DNA of 33,770 bases from assembly GCF_001591825.1 (NCBI RefSeq), contig NZ_BCVQ01000042.1, positions 1-33,770 on the forward strand, given 5' to 3'. The notes under the pieces are model-generated. The model was not told the DNA's origin. It did no database searches and saw only the letters and a list, made by a program, of their open reading frames with translations. Positions 8,123 to 17,824 of the stretch are shown here, piece after piece. Source of the stretch: Rossellomorea vietnamensis NBRC 101237. GTDB lineage: Bacteria; Bacillota; Bacilli; Bacillales; Bacillaceae_B. Positions within the stretch are counted from its first letter, which is position 1, and every line of letters begins with the position of its first letter. The position numbers were made by a program, and so were the translations under genes.

Positions 8123-8410
8123 TTTGTTCTCTCCATTCTATCATATGAAATTTAACCCCAGTATTCAGGCCGATTGATGTAACCCAATCTTAAAGTAGTT
8201 TACAACAAAGAACGAAAATGACTTAATTACATTAATAGTAACAAATAAATATGGAAAAGAAAAAGCCTATGCCTTTTCGGGTATTTTTGTTGTTTTCTTT
8301 CCCATTATAAATTGTTTACCTTGTTTTGTCATAAAATTATCTATATTTCCATATCCAGATTCTTCTGCAAAGGCAGAACCAGGCTTCATTGGGCATAAAA
8401 TTAAAAAAAG
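8123..8410. other. Gene-free gap before rsbRA
   Basis: No coding frame with a ribosome site is visible here. The stretch is AT-rich. It contains a weak -35/-10 pair on the minus strand (TTGTAA at 8200-8205 and TTACAT at 8177-8182, 17 bases apart) and a short hairpin-like segment near 8262-8290. The rsbRA promoter is expected here, but I cannot place it with confidence. Confidence 0.4.
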
Positions 8411-8458
8411 CAAAACAAAAAGGCTCAATGATCAAGCATTTGTTGATCAGCAAGCCTT
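8411..8458 (-). terminator. Terminator after ndoAI-ndoA
   Basis: On the minus strand AAGGCT (8453-8458) pairs with AGCCTT (8420-8425). An inner TGATCAA/TTGATCA stem (8429-8435 with 8443-8449) extends the hairpin, and a T-rich tail TTTTTGTTTTG follows. It ends the toxin-antitoxin transcript about 70 bases after ndoA and insulates the sigma-B operon. Confidence 0.8.
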
Positions 8459-8526
8459 CAGGTTTGCAGTTAAACTGTCTCTATTATATACGTGATAATG
8501 GATTTCACACGAAGGACGGATATGAG

Positions 8527-8877
8527 TTAAAACTGGATCAGACCCACACTGATTTGCAGGGCGTCGTCCACTTTCTCCATCATCTCGTCATCCAAGTGTG
8601 TAATCTTATCGGTAAGACGTTGTTTATCGATCGTTCGAATCTGTTCAAGCAAGATAACGGAATCACGTTCAAAGCCATAACGTTTTGCATCAATTTCAAC
8701 ATGAGTAGGCAGTTTTGCTTTTTGAATTTGTGCGGTAATGGCAGCTACAATAATTGTGGGACTAAACCTGTTCCCTATATCGTTTTGAATAACAAGTACC
8801 GGCCGAACTCCGCCTTGTTCTGAACCTACAACAGGAGAAAGGTCTGCAAAATATACGTCACCACGCTTTACAATCAA
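8527..8877 (-). CDS. ndoA: Endoribonuclease toxin NdoA (EndoA, MazF family)
   Basis: The 116-residue product is nearly identical, as I recall it, to B. subtilis EndoA, a MazF-type ribonuclease that cleaves single-stranded RNA at UACAU sites. The catalytic Arg25 (GGVRPVLV) and Thr48 (AAITAQIQ) are both present, so the toxin should be active. Translation starts at a TTG 9 bases after GGAGG. It follows the antitoxin ndoAI by 4 bases. Its place beside the sigma-B operon is the usual one in Bacillus. Confidence 0.97.
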   Translation of the reverse strand: MIVKRGDVYFADLSPVVGSEQGGVRPVLVIQNDIGNRFSPTIIVAAITAQIQKAKLPTHVEIDAKRYGFERDSVILLEQIRTIDKQRLTDKITHLDDEMMEKVDDALQISVGLIQF

Positions 8878-8881
8878 AGGA

Positions 8882-9163
8882 TTAACCTCCGCTTACTAAG
8901 CGTTCGACTGTATGTTCTGCCTCATATTCTGCTTGAATCGCTTCTGAAGCGATTGCGAGATTAATCTTCGCCATTTCCATATAGCCGCGTCTCATAGATT
9001 CACGTAATTGTCTCTTCTTACGCTCTCGTAAATACATTTTGGTTGCACGATAAATAAACTCATTGCGATTCACATTTTCTTGATCTGCAAAGCCGTCCAA
9101 TTCTGTAACGAGCTGTTGCGGTAGACGAATTAAGATTTCTGTTGTTGCGCTGGATTCAGACAC
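8882..9163 (-). CDS. ndoAI: Antitoxin NdoAI (EndoAI), ribbon-helix-helix protein
   Basis: The 93-residue product has an N-terminal ribbon-helix-helix fold ([20 protein letters not shown], then [10 protein letters not shown]) for dimerisation and DNA binding, and a C-terminal tail ([16 protein letters not shown]) of the kind that wraps round the NdoA dimer and blocks its active site. Translation starts at GTG with GGAGGTG upstream. It is the first gene of the pair. A sigma-A-like promoter lies at 9216-9244, and the complex probably binds near it. Confidence 0.95.
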   Translation of the reverse strand: MSESSATTEILIRLPQQLVTELDGFADQENVNRNEFIYRATKMYLRERKKRQLRESMRRGYMEMAKINLAIASEAIQAEYEAEHTVERLVSGG

Positions 9164-9215
9164 AAACTACACCTCCACCAATCACTACATACCGTTTCTG
9201 TTCATTAACATACTT

Positions 9216-9244
9216 ATCATACCATCAAATACAGGGAATGAAAA
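9216..9244 (-). promoter_or_regulatory. Probable sigma-A promoter of ndoAI-ndoA
   Basis: The minus strand carries TTTTCA (9239-9244), 17 bases, TATGAT (9216-9221). The -10 matches in five of six positions and the -35 in four of six. Its position about 50 bases before the GTG start fits. Confidence 0.45.
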
Positions 9245-9289
9245 GTTAATTTATCAATCTCTTCTATTATCCACCAGTTAAAATACTAA

Positions 9290-10495
9290 TTATTCATTAA
9301 ACGGGGCGTTATTTTCCTGTTGACTGTGCACCCCTGTCGGTAAGAGCTTATTCGACACTTCCGTCGCTTCTCCGTTTCTTATATAAATGCGCGGTACTCT
9401 TGTCGAGATGATGCAAGGGATCTCATAGTTGATGGTATCAAGCTTCCCGGCGATTTCATCCATCGTTATGGCAGCTTGATCCTGCTTGCCGATCAACGTG
9501 ACGCGGGTACCGATCGGCCGGGATTCAGGCAGCCGGATCATACATTGATCCATACAGATCCTTCCAACAATTGGAACTCTTTCCCCATCCACTAAAACGT
9601 CCTGACCCTGTAATTTCCGCAGCCACCCATCTGCATATCCAATCGGAATCGTCCCGATCCATTCCGATTCGGAAGCTTCATACGTAGCTCCGTAACTAAC
9701 CTTCTCTCCAGCTGCAAGTTCTTTTGCATGAATGAGTCGGGAATGAAGTGAAAAGACTTCCTTCAATGGAAAAGGCAGTTCAGGTTTCATCTCGATCGAT
9801 GGGGTAAGACCATACATGGCAATTCCCACTCTTACAGCATTAAAAAGGGTATTCGTTTTCCTTAAAGTAGCAGCACTATTGGAAGAATGGATATAGGCAG
9901 GAAGCGATTCGAGTTGTTGGAGCATATACTCGAAGCGCCTCAACTGTTCGTCAAGATAGTCATCATTCAGTTCATCCGCCGTAGCAAAATGGGTAAAGAT
10001 CCCCTGAAGCTCGAACTGTGGGTGAGAATGAATATATCCCTCGATCCCCTTTAATTCTTCCGAGGTCCGAACGCCTATCCTCCCCATCCCTGTATCACAC
10101 TTTATGTGAAGGCTTAGATGATCTTCTTTGGACAGCTGTCTTTCAGCTTCCACGAGCCATTCCTTGTGGAAAACCGTTAAGGAAATGTCCAACTGTGAAG
10201 CAATTTTCACATCTTTGGGCCTCGTAGCCCCCAAAACAAGGATCGGAGCGGTGATGCCTCCCCTTCTCAACGAAATCGCTTCATCCAGGAAGGCCACCGC
10301 CAATCCATGCGCCCCTGCAGCGAGTGCAGTGAGAGCGGTTTGAACATCCCCGTGCCCATAAGCATTCGCCTTTACAACGGCAAATACATTCACGTCATCC
10401 GGGATATGACCTTTAATATTTTTTACATTTTCATATAAATGATCCAAATTGATTTCAGCCCATGTATCTCGAAAAAATTGCGTCTGGGTTTCCAC
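9290..10495 (-). CDS. alr: Alanine racemase
   Basis: The product is a PLP-dependent fold-type III racemase that makes D-alanine for the cell wall. The N-terminal barrel holds the cofactor lysine (VVKANAYGHG, Lys42 with the start used here), and the C-terminal beta domain has the catalytic tyrosine region SYGATYEA and the GRICMDQCMI motif. Length is about 401 residues, slightly longer than usual because of an extra polar C-terminal tail (GVHSQQENN). I chose a GTG at 10495: AGGAAG lies 8 bases before it, whereas an upstream in-frame GTG at 10504 is only one or two bases from that element. The product D-alanine feeds Ddl, also encoded in this window. Confidence 0.96.
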   Translation of the reverse strand: METQTQFFRDTWAEINLDHLYENVKNIKGHIPDDVNVFAVVKANAYGHGDVQTALTALAAGAHGLAVAFLDEAISLRRGGITAPILVLGATRPKDVKIASQLDISLTVFHKEWLVEAERQLSKEDHLSLHIKCDTGMGRIGVRTSEELKGIEGYIHSHPQFELQGIFTHFATADELNDDYLDEQLRRFEYMLQQLESLPAYIHSSNSAATLRKTNTLFNAVRVGIAMYGLTPSIEMKPELPFPLKEVFSLHSRLIHAKELAAGEKVSYGATYEASESEWIGTIPIGYADGWLRKLQGQDVLVDGERVPIVGRICMDQCMIRLPESRPIGTRVTLIGKQDQAAITMDEIAGKLDTINYEIPCIISTRVPRIYIRNGEATEVSNKLLPTGVHSQQENNAPFNE

Positions 10496-10691
10496 TCTGT
10501 TCACTTCCTCATATCGTTACACAAAACATTGTCATTCTATTCAAGAATACCATGGATTATTCATATTATCATTTATTGTGGTGAATAGATGTTGGGTTTT
10601 TCAGCAGAATGAAAGTTGAACTTGGGGTTTGATGGGGAGTATTGGAGGGGTTATGGTTGGAGTAGGGACTTTACTCTCTATTCATTGATTG

Positions 10692-10718
10692 AAAAGAGGC
10701 GGACCCGATAGGCCCGCC
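10692..10718 (-). terminator. Terminator after the ydcC-like gene
   Basis: On the minus strand GGCGGGCC (10711-10718) pairs with GGTCCGCC (10698-10705) with one mismatch and a 5-base loop, followed by TCTTTTC. It lies 14 bases after the stop codon. Confidence 0.7.
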
Positions 10719-10731
10719 CCGATCATATACA

Positions 10732-11745
10732 TCATTTCACCATTGAACCTTGCACGGATTGTGCCACCATCACCATTTCCGAAGGGGTGAGGTCATTTGA
10801 TGCGAGCATATAATCCACACCATTATTCGTCCATCGGATGGATTGATCCGTCATGGCCGCTACGGTGAAGCCAAGGTCCACCAATTCCCCCTTAAGGGAT
10901 GTAGAAACGGTCATCGTAGGGACGACAGTCGTCTTCTCTTGAACGATCGTAAAGGATTTTTCACCATCATAGGTTAAAATGACGCGCTTTCCTGTATCCG
11001 TCGCCACTTCTTTTTCTTCTATTAATTCAGTACCGGTGATTTCAGACATCGGGTAAAGAACGGTGAATTCCGTATCTTCTACTGCCGCTGTCACTGGAAC
11101 CTCAAGCTGGGCGCCGGTCATATTTTTCTTCATATCGAAATCTTTTTTGTCAAACGCAGCTTTCATGTCCATCTTAGAAAATTCCACTTTTACAAGCGGG
11201 TTTTGATCTGAATCCATCACATTAACAGATGCCGGCGTCAGGTCTTTTTTGTTGAAAGCAATCTCCTGTGTAGGGAGCATCTGACTGTTCTGGTAACGTG
11301 TTTTCGTTGTGAAGACATAGTGACTCTTCGTTTCTTTGAAGGTCGCATCTTTGTCTTCTAATACATCCTTGACAAGTGATTCATACAAGTATGCCTGACT
11401 GCTGTTTTCAGGCCAGTTGCTTTGGAATCGGAAGCTTTTATTCAGAGCCGGTGTCAGGACGAACACTCCCTCATCATTACGCAGGATCATTTGGCTTTGA
11501 TCTTTCGTAGCATTCTTAAGGGCTACACGATAATAATTAGGGTCATTATGCCATACTTCCACATCATAGGTTTGGGGTTCTTCTCCCACCTGCAGGGTCA
11601 TTTTCGCATCTGCTTTGTACCCCTTCATATCTTCTACTTTTGCCTTAAGGTCCTTGGTTACATCGTCTTTCGATTTCTCTCCACAGGCAGCGAGTGCAAG
11701 CACCGCCAACATGGCCATCACTAGTATCACTAGCTTTTTCTTCAT
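10732..11745 (-). CDS. LolA-like lipoprotein (YdcC family)
   Basis: The 337-residue protein begins with a lipoprotein signal peptide (MKKKLVILVMAMLAVLAL) and a lipobox ending LAAC, so it should be anchored to the outer face of the membrane by Cys20. The rest is a LolA/LppX-like fold as in B. subtilis YdcC, which lies at the same place between acpS and alr and is reported as sporulation-associated. The ligand is unknown. The start is the ATG at 11745, preceded by AAAAGGGG; an in-frame ATG 54 bases upstream would put 18 hydrophilic residues before the signal peptide and is rejected. Confidence 0.88.
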   Translation of the reverse strand: MKKKLVILVMAMLAVLALAACGEKSKDDVTKDLKAKVEDMKGYKADAKMTLQVGEEPQTYDVEVWHNDPNYYRVALKNATKDQSQMILRNDEGVFVLTPALNKSFRFQSNWPENSSQAYLYESLVKDVLEDKDATFKETKSHYVFTTKTRYQNSQMLPTQEIAFNKKDLTPASVNVMDSDQNPLVKVEFSKMDMKAAFDKKDFDMKKNMTGAQLEVPVTAAVEDTEFTVLYPMSEITGTELIEEKEVATDTGKRVILTYDGEKSFTIVQEKTTVVPTMTVSTSLKGELVDLGFTVAAMTDQSIRWTNNGVDYMLASNDLTPSEMVMVAQSVQGSMVK

Positions 11746-11956
11746 TTTTTCAACCCCTTTTGTCCCAGGATAAACGTAATTGAGAGAGGGGAAGGCCACC
11801 TGTCAAAGAATGGACGATTCTTGAAAGAATGCCCGGTTCCATTCGCCAACGAACCGCGATTGTTAAACAACTGGCCTTGTCTCTCCTATTGCACTACTGA
11901 ATATATGAGACAACCTGAGGGATTATGCTAGTGAAGATGACAAGCTTTAAATTTAA

Positions 11957-12307
11957 TTACTCTTCTATGACCACCTGGGCCGCCGCAAACTCCCTGCTGT
12001 GCGTGATGGATAGATGGGCATGCGTTTTCTCGGGCTTCGAAAAATAAGGCTTGCCGTTCCCATCCTTACTGATTTCAATATCCTGAAACGAAAGCATCGT
12101 CCCGATCCCGGTTCCATTCGCTTTTGCGTACGCCTCTTTCGCTGCAAAACGACCGGCCACATATTCAATCCTGCGCCCTTCACTCAACGAAAAGAACGCA
12201 TCCTCTTCCCTGTCCGTCAGGATCCTCTTCACGAACTTCGGCTGCCGTTCCAGTAATTCCCGTATGCGCCCGATCTCCACAATATCCAGCCCTATTCCTT
12301 TAATCAT
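11957..12307 (-). CDS. acpS: Holo-[acyl-carrier-protein] synthase
   Basis: The 116-residue enzyme transfers the 4'-phosphopantetheine group of CoA to acyl carrier protein. It shows the N-terminal GIGLDIVEI motif, which carries the metal-binding aspartate, and the [14 protein letters not shown] motif in the middle. The ATG at 12307 is preceded by AAGGGGAG at 6 bases; a longer frame starting 36 bases upstream lacks a ribosome site. It lies upstream of the ydcC-like gene and is divergent from the rhomboid gene, as in B. subtilis. Confidence 0.96.
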   Translation of the reverse strand: MIKGIGLDIVEIGRIRELLERQPKFVKRILTDREEDAFFSLSEGRRIEYVAGRFAAKEAYAKANGTGIGTMLSFQDIEISKDGNGKPYFSKPEKTHAHLSITHSREFAAAQVVIEE

Positions 12308-12442
12308 ATGCGTCTCCCCTTCTACTCTTGTCCTGTCCAGCATATTTTAATAATGAACTCCACTCGTGATTTTCATCTTTTTCTTATACTATAGTACTAA
12401 CGGTTATTTTTTGCGTACCAAGCCCATTTAGGAGGATACACT

Positions 12443-13027
12443 ATGTTTGTTAGAACGGAAAGTTTTTCTCAATTTCTACGATACTACCCTATTATTTCCT
12501 TGATCGTCCTGATTCATATCGCCCTATTTGCGGTCAGTGCCCTTCCCATCTTCCCTCAATTGTGGGTGTACGAACAACTCGCTGGTGTGAATGTATTCAT
12601 AAAAGAAGGGGAATGGTGGAGACTGATCACTCCGATCTTCGTCCATATGGGTTTTGCCCATCTATTATTCAACTCTTTTTCTCTCGTCCTATTCGGACCA
12701 CCTCTTGAGAAACACCTTGGAAAGGCAAAGTTCCTTGCCCTTTACCTGGCAAGCGGTGTGTTTGCCAATATCATCACTTATCTAATCAAGCCTCTTACTT
12801 ATAGCCACGTCGGTGCTTCAGGGGCCATCTTCGGGTTATTCGGCTTTTATATTGCCATGATCGTCCTGAAAAATCATTTCATCACCAGGGAAAGCCGGCA
12901 GATCATCCTTCCCATCGTGATCATCGGGGTCGTAATGACCTTCATGCAATCAGGCATTAACATTACCGCCCATATCTTCGGGTTGATCGCAGGCTTCGTC
13001 ATCGGATGGATTTCTGGGAGGAAGTAA
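12443..13027 (+). CDS. Rhomboid family intramembrane serine protease (YdcA type)
   Basis: The 194-residue membrane protein has about six hydrophobic segments. The rhomboid catalytic dyad is visible: Ser126 in HVGASGAIFG and His177 in ITAHIFGLIAG. The supporting HxxxN motif is His73-Asn77 in AHLLFNSFS. Rhomboids cut substrates within the membrane; the substrate here is unknown. AGGAGGA precedes the ATG. The gene is monocistronic, with a terminator after it, and sits divergent from acpS as ydcA does in B. subtilis. It is shorter than GluP (YqgP) and lacks TPR repeats. Confidence 0.93.
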   Translation: MFVRTESFSQFLRYYPIISLIVLIHIALFAVSALPIFPQLWVYEQLAGVNVFIKEGEWWRLITPIFVHMGFAHLLFNSFSLVLFGPPLEKHLGKAKFLALYLASGVFANIITYLIKPLTYSHVGASGAIFGLFGFYIAMIVLKNHFITRESRQIILPIVIIGVVMTFMQSGINITAHIFGLIAGFVIGWISGRK

Positions 13028-13039
13028 GAATAAGCAAGA

Positions 13040-13069
13040 AGCGGCCGGAATGAACAGGCCGCTTTTTTG
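13040..13069 (+). terminator. Terminator of the rhomboid gene
   Basis: AGCGGCC (13040-13046) pairs with GGCCGCT (13057-13063), followed by a run of six T. The convergent ydbT-like gene ends at 13071, so the hairpin may also slow transcription from the other side, although the T tail there is poor. Confidence 0.88.
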
Positions 13070-13070
13070 T

Positions 13071-14528
13071 TTATATACTATGGGAAAACCAGGAGACGAT
13101 CCTTTTCAGATCTTCTTTCTTAAGGTCCCTCACCTGACCCGCATAACCGGCTGCCCCTGATTTCACCGTAGTCGTGAGACTCCCCAATCCTTTCCTTTCC
13201 TGAAACCAGCTCTCTTTCGTATCAAGGGACTGAATCCGATTTTTCTTCATATACATCGTATTCTTCAATATCCCTCTATATCGTAAAGATAACTGCCCCC
13301 CATCGATTCTGAATCCACCTGCGCGGTATTGATAGTACCCGAGCACTCCAAAAGGCAGAATCAAGAGCGCTGCCCAAAGACCATACGGCCAGAAGAAGTA
13401 GCAGGCGGCAGCGACAGGGATCACTACCCAGACCGATTGCCTGAATACATATCTCCTCATGGCACTTACCGGCAGCCCTGTAAAATCATCTTGGATGATA
13501 TATTCAGGAAACAAGCCATTTAACAACTCCGGTACTTGTTCCTTCTTAATAATCGGGAATAACTTAATACTCGTACTGTCTTTCTCTAAAACAGATCCAC
13601 CGGCATTTTCAATATGCACGGTACAATACCCAATCAGCTGCCTGATCGGGTTTTCCACTATCCGGATCCCTTGAACCCGGTTTAATGGGACCGTCACCTG
13701 CTTCTTTTCAAGCAGCCCTCTTGTCATGACAATATGTTCATCCACAATTCTGATCTTAAAATCACCATAAATGATAAATGTCCAGACGATCGATAGGAAC
13801 CAGGCAAGAACCAGCCCTAAAAATGCCGTCAATGCGACGATGAACACGCCACTTTTTATAAACACGGCCACTTCTTCATATACAGCCTTGTAGGGAATGA
13901 GTTCATTGAACTGCGATAAAAATAAGGCAACCCCTGAAATAATGACCCCTACTCCTCCCGAGGTTGCCGCAAGAACCCAGATGTCTTTTTGACCTAGGGT
14001 GAAAAAAGGTTCATCTTCCTGAATGGCAGCCTGCTCCAGAGAAGAATCCTCCGTCACGCTCTCACCCTTCTTCTCCCGATAAATCATCTGCTCTAAATCC
14101 AGTGCTTCCTCCTTAGAAATCGCGGTCAGTTCCGCTTCCGACTCCCTGGAACTTGAAGATCCCGCTGTTTCGACCTTCACCTTTACAAGCCCAAAAGGCC
14201 GGTGCAAAATGCCTTCCGAGAAGTTCAGACTCTGGATCCGTTCAATCGGGATATACCGCTTCTTTTTCACAAATAGCCCGTACTCGATCCTCAGTTCACC
14301 ACTTTCAAGCCGGTAGGTAAAACGAAGCCACTTAATGATTCCGAAAACAAGAACGATGACAAGGACAAGAGCCATGGATAGAAGCGGCATATAATCCCAA
14401 AATCCATTCTTTTCCCCCCGATTGTTTATGACAAACAAAAATACAAACGGAACAATCAAATCTTTCAGTTGTTTAATAAAACTCGCCACAGCGGATATGG
14501 GGTGAAGCCTTTTATGTTCAGACATCAT
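13071..14528 (-). CDS. Membrane protein with repeated bacterial PH domains (YdbT family)
   Basis: The 485-residue product alternates transmembrane segments with bacterial pleckstrin-homology-like (bPH2, formerly DUF304) domains. At least three domains are visible, each with the signature of a beta-rich repeat followed by RIQSL or RVQGI (RIQSLNFSEGI, RVQGIRIVENP, RIQSLDTKES). B. subtilis YdbT has the same design and location. These proteins have been linked to resistance to some antimicrobial peptides, but no activity is established here. The start overlaps the end of the ydbS-like gene by 11 bases, so the two are coupled and probably form a complex. Confidence 0.88.
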   Translation of the reverse strand: MMSEHKRLHPISAVASFIKQLKDLIVPFVFLFVINNRGEKNGFWDYMPLLSMALVLVIVLVFGIIKWLRFTYRLESGELRIEYGLFVKKKRYIPIERIQSLNFSEGILHRPFGLVKVKVETAGSSSSRESEAELTAISKEEALDLEQMIYREKKGESVTEDSSLEQAAIQEDEPFFTLGQKDIWVLAATSGGVGVIISGVALFLSQFNELIPYKAVYEEVAVFIKSGVFIVALTAFLGLVLAWFLSIVWTFIIYGDFKIRIVDEHIVMTRGLLEKKQVTVPLNRVQGIRIVENPIRQLIGYCTVHIENAGGSVLEKDSTSIKLFPIIKKEQVPELLNGLFPEYIIQDDFTGLPVSAMRRYVFRQSVWVVIPVAAACYFFWPYGLWAALLILPFGVLGYYQYRAGGFRIDGGQLSLRYRGILKNTMYMKKNRIQSLDTKESWFQERKGLGSLTTTVKSGAAGYAGQVRDLKKEDLKRIVSWFSHSI

Positions 14529-14997
14529 CTTCCGCCACCCTCGCCAGCTGCGATATCGAATTCCTCAGTTCATCCGCTTCTTCCATGTCCAAAGCAGGGA
14601 TTTCGTGGACGTTTGCTGCAGTGGAGATGGTAATCGTCGACAGCCCGTATCTTTTTAAAATCGGCCCCTGCACTGTATCAACATGCTGAACTCTCACCAT
14701 CGGAACCAGCGTACGTTTCACAATCAGGATTCCCCTCTGCAGTTCAATCTCCTGTTCCCTCACTTCATACCGCCACCTTTTCCATTTGATGGTCGGAAGT
14801 AAAAACACGAACAAATATGTAAAAAGGATCACTACCCCTACAGCTATTACGGTCACCCAATGGGACCAATCAAATATATACGTCAACACAATGGCTCCGA
14901 CTGCCAAGGCAGCCACGATCAACGATTCCAGCACTCCATATATCTTCCATACTTTCAAAGCCATTGGCGATATTCTCTTTTGCGGTTCCCCAATCAT
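14518..14997 (-). CDS. Small bPH2-domain membrane protein (YdbS family)
   Basis: The 159-residue product has two transmembrane segments (about residues 21-65) followed by one bPH2 domain with RVQHVDTVQGPI near residue 122. It is the usual upstream partner of YdbT. GAGGGGGA precedes the ATG. Function is unknown beyond its pairing with YdbT. In B. subtilis the pair directly follows cshA; here uvsE lies in between. Confidence 0.87.
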   Translation of the reverse strand: MIGEPQKRISPMALKVWKIYGVLESLIVAALAVGAIVLTYIFDWSHWVTVIAVGVVILFTYLFVFLLPTIKWKRWRYEVREQEIELQRGILIVKRTLVPMVRVQHVDTVQGPILKRYGLSTITISTAANVHEIPALDMEEADELRNSISQLARVAEDDV

Positions 14998-15094
14998 TCA
15001 AATCCCCCTCTCTCTTTTACTAAATCTTACAGTAAATATACGTTTCCGAACAGAGATGGTTTCAGATTGTGGGGAGAATTAAATTTCATAACAT

Positions 15095-16057
15095 CTACTT
15101 CACTATAAAGGAACTTTTATCGACCCATTCAATTCCTTTCTTTCCTTGCAGATCTTCCACCAGTCTGAACAGTGCGTCATCCTTTTTCTTAGCTTCGATC
15201 ATACAATCGATTTCCTCGACTGAACCTTTCATTCCGTGTAAAAAGTCAAGGAACATCCCGGGATCGATGAAATCCGCATGGGCCTTGTACTCTTCCCGGG
15301 ACCGGGGGCTGGATATATGCATCTTCAGCGGCAAAGGCGACTGACTCCACGTCCCAACCACTCTATCCCAATCCAGCAGCCAGTCTCTTTCGTTATAGGC
15401 CAGATGGTGATGATAATCAAACACAAGCGGAATGCCGAGTTTCTCACACAAATAAAGGGCATCCGAAGCGCTGAAGACCGTATCATCGTTCTCAAGGATG
15501 ATCATCCGCTGAAGAGAGACCGGGGTCAGCCCCCAATTATGAATAAATTGCTCAAGCGCCTTTTCCTTATCCTCATACGCTCCACCCACATGAAGGACAC
15601 AGCGGTGGGTCGGATCGATTCCCATCCCCTTTAACAAAGCTTCGTGCATCTTCAACGTCTTCAGCGTATTTTTCAACACCTCCACATCACTGGAATTCAG
15701 CAGAACAAAGTGATCAGGATGAAAGCCCACCCTCATGGGATGAAGCTTCAAGTATTCTTCAATCTCCCGGAGTTCCTCCTGTAACGGAGAGATAAAATCC
15801 CATCCCTTCAATTCAGGATGATTCGCAAGAGGGATCAGTTTCGAACTGAACCTGAAGAAGTGGATTTCATTCAGGACATTATGCTTTAAAAGCCTGAGGC
15901 AGTTTTGTAAATTCGACCGGGCGATCCGTTCTAATTTATGAATCGCTGCCTCTCGATCCTTTATGCCTGCGAATTGCTTATAGGTCATCGTTTGGGAGGG
16001 GGATGCATTTTGAAGGTTCATGCTCATGGCAACATAGCCGAGTTTTACGAGTGTCAT
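15095..16057 (-). CDS. uvsE: UV DNA damage endonuclease UvsE
   Basis: The 320-residue product is a TIM-barrel endonuclease of the UVDE family that nicks DNA 5' to UV photoproducts, an excision route independent of UvrABC. Recognisable family segments are LGYVAMS at the N terminus, FRFSSKLIPLANH, MRVGFHPDHFVLLNS, ILENDDTVFSASD, FDYHHHL and MHISSPR, which supply the metal-binding His, Glu and Asp residues. Length fits the family (B. subtilis YwjD). AAGGAG lies 10 bases before the ATG. In B. subtilis uvsE is elsewhere on the chromosome, so its place here between cshA and ydbS is a rearrangement or insertion. Confidence 0.93.
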   Translation of the reverse strand: MTLVKLGYVAMSMNLQNASPSQTMTYKQFAGIKDREAAIHKLERIARSNLQNCLRLLKHNVLNEIHFFRFSSKLIPLANHPELKGWDFISPLQEELREIEEYLKLHPMRVGFHPDHFVLLNSSDVEVLKNTLKTLKMHEALLKGMGIDPTHRCVLHVGGAYEDKEKALEQFIHNWGLTPVSLQRMIILENDDTVFSASDALYLCEKLGIPLVFDYHHHLAYNERDWLLDWDRVVGTWSQSPLPLKMHISSPRSREEYKAHADFIDPGMFLDFLHGMKGSVEEIDCMIEAKKKDDALFRLVEDLQGKKGIEWVDKSSFIVK

Positions 16058-16265
16058 GGATGTTGGACTCCTTTTTGGGGTTAGTATGTGCTTTAGGCGG
16101 GGAATTATCTTGCGGGTTTTGAATAAGTGACGGATTTCGTTTCTCCGCGGGTTTCATATTGAAGGGATTCTTTACGTCATTTTAGTTGTAATTGCGTGTT
16201 TTTACATAAATTGGAATCACGCATTCTTCGTCCGGCATCTCATCCTCTTCCCAAACCAACCACAA

Positions 16266-16299
16266 CAAAAAACACGACAACCCCTAAAGGTCATCGTGT
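16266..16299 (-). terminator. Terminator of cshA
   Basis: On the minus strand ACACGA (16294-16299) pairs with TCGTGT (16272-16277), and an inner ACC/GGT stem adds three pairs. TTTTTTGTTG follows. It starts 13 bases after the cshA stop codon. Confidence 0.8.
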
Positions 16300-16312
16300 C
16301 CTATTGATCTAA

Positions 16313-17824
16313 TCAAGAATTGTTATAAGATTTACGTTTGCTTGAAGATTGTGGTCTGCCGCCGCCAGAACGGTTGCGGTCTCCGCCACGGGTTCCGCCT
16401 CCGCGATTTCCACCGCCGCTGCGTGAAGATCCACCGCGACTTCCGCTGCGTGCTCCACCTTTGTATCCACCACGGTTACCGCCGCCACGATTTCCACCTC
16501 TTGATGGTAGTGGACGTTCTTCCGTAATTTCTACAGGAGTCGTATCAGGCTCTTTCGTCAATACACGGATCGCTGCCGCTACTGCTTGAACAGGATCGTG
16601 ATCGCCTAGGAATTCTTCTGCTAATGGATAGTAATCTTTAAGATCGCTTTCCTTCGCAGCTTCAACCAGCTTCTCTAAAGCCAGGCGTTGTTGACCTTCA
16701 AGAGCTTCGTTTAAGCTAGGTGGCTTAAGGGCCGTCATTTTCTTCTTCGTTGTTTGTTCAACAATTTTCAGGTAACCCATTTCTCTTGGTGTAACAAAAG
16801 TGATGGACATACCCTTCTTACCTGCACGACCTGTACGTCCGATACGGTGAACGTAGCTTTCAGGATCTTGAGGAATGTCAAAGTTGTAAACATGCGTTAC
16901 GCCTGAGATATCTAATCCACGGGCAGCAACGTCTGTTGCGATCAGGATATCGATGCGTCCTTCTTTGAACTTCTTAAGGACCGTCATACGACGGGCTTGA
17001 GAAAGATCTCCGTGAATACCTTCTGCAAGGTAGCCGCGGATGCTAAGAGCACGCGCTAATTCGTCTACTCTTCGCTTTGTACGACCGAATACAATCGCAA
17101 GTTCCGGTGATTGTACGTCGATTAAACGGGAAAGTGTATCGAATTTTTCTTTTTCGCTGACTTTTGTGAAGTATTGTTCGATGTTTGAAACCGTTACTTC
17201 TTTTGATTTTACTTTAATTACTTCCGGCTCTGACATGAAACGGTTCGCAATGCGGCGGATCGGATCCGGCATAGTGGCAGAGAATAGAAGTGTTTGTCTT
17301 GTGCTTGGTACAGTTTCAAGGATGCTTTCGATGTCTTCGATGAAGCCCATGTTCAGCATTTCGTCTGCTTCGTCAAGCACTAATGTTTCAACGTTTTCAA
17401 GGTTGAGTGTTTTACGTTTGATATGGTCAAGAAGGCGACCTGGTGTACCGACGATGATATGAGGGTTCTTTTTCATCGCACGGATTTGACGCTGGATGTC
17501 CTGACCTCCATATACAGATAGGACGCGGGCACGCTTGTCAGCCCCGATACGGTATAATTCTTCAGAAACCTGGATCGCAAGTTCACGTGTTGGTGCAATG
17601 ATAAGGGCCTGGACTTTAGGGTTCTTGACATCGATTTTCTCGATCATCGGAATACCGAATGCTGTCGTTTTCCCTGTTCCCGTTTGTGCCTGACCGATGA
17701 TATCCTTACCTTCTAAACCGACTGGAATTGTACTTGCCTGAATTGGTGTTGCTTCTTCAAAGCCCATACGTTTGATTGATTTCAACGTAGATGCGCTTAA
17801 GTTTAAATCTGCAAACTTAGTCAA
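16313..17824 (-). CDS. cshA: DEAD-box RNA helicase CshA
   Basis: The 503-residue product has all DEAD-box motifs in order: Q motif FEEATPIQ, motif I AQTGTGKT, Ia PTRELA, GG, TPGR, motif II DEAD, motif III SAT, then [15 protein letters not shown] and [10 protein letters not shown] in the second RecA domain. The C-terminal tail (last 60 residues) is rich in RGG/GGNRGG repeats, an RNA-binding low-complexity region. CshA works in mRNA turnover with the degradosome, in ribosome assembly and in cold adaptation. I place the start at a TTG at 17824, 9 bases after AAAGGAG; the in-frame ATG at 17866 lies inside the leader without a ribosome site. A leader of about 205 bases and a separate promoter precede it. 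Confidence 0.96.
   Translation of the reverse strand: MTKFADLNLSASTLKSIKRMGFEEATPIQASTIPVGLEGKDIIGQAQTGTGKTTAFGIPMIEKIDVKNPKVQALIIAPTRELAIQVSEELYRIGADKRARVLSVYGGQDIQRQIRAMKKNPHIIVGTPGRLLDHIKRKTLNLENVETLVLDEADEMLNMGFIEDIESILETVPSTRQTLLFSATMPDPIRRIANRFMSEPEVIKVKSKEVTVSNIEQYFTKVSEKEKFDTLSRLIDVQSPELAIVFGRTKRRVDELARALSIRGYLAEGIHGDLSQARRMTVLKKFKEGRIDILIATDVAARGLDISGVTHVYNFDIPQDPESYVHRIGRTGRAGKKGMSITFVTPREMGYLKIVEQTTKKKMTALKPPSLNEALEGQQRLALEKLVEAAKESDLKDYYPLAEEFLGDHDPVQAVAAAIRVLTKEPDTTPVEITEERPLPSRGGNRGGGNRGGYKGGARSGSRGGSSRSGGGNRGGGTRGGDRNRSGGGRPQSSSKRKSYNNS

Noticed and set aside
8258..8292. Possible hairpin with a T-rich tail in the gap before rsbRA
   Set aside because: The pairing is short and mismatched; the clear terminator for ndoA is at 8411-8458.
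8389..8823. A 144-codon plus-strand frame
   Set aside because: It is antisense to ndoA and crosses its terminator; the ndoA product has intact catalytic residues and strong family identity.
16330..16520. Repetitive GC-rich DNA that could look like a tandem repeat locus
   Set aside because: It encodes the RGG-rich tail of CshA; the repetition is explained by the protein.
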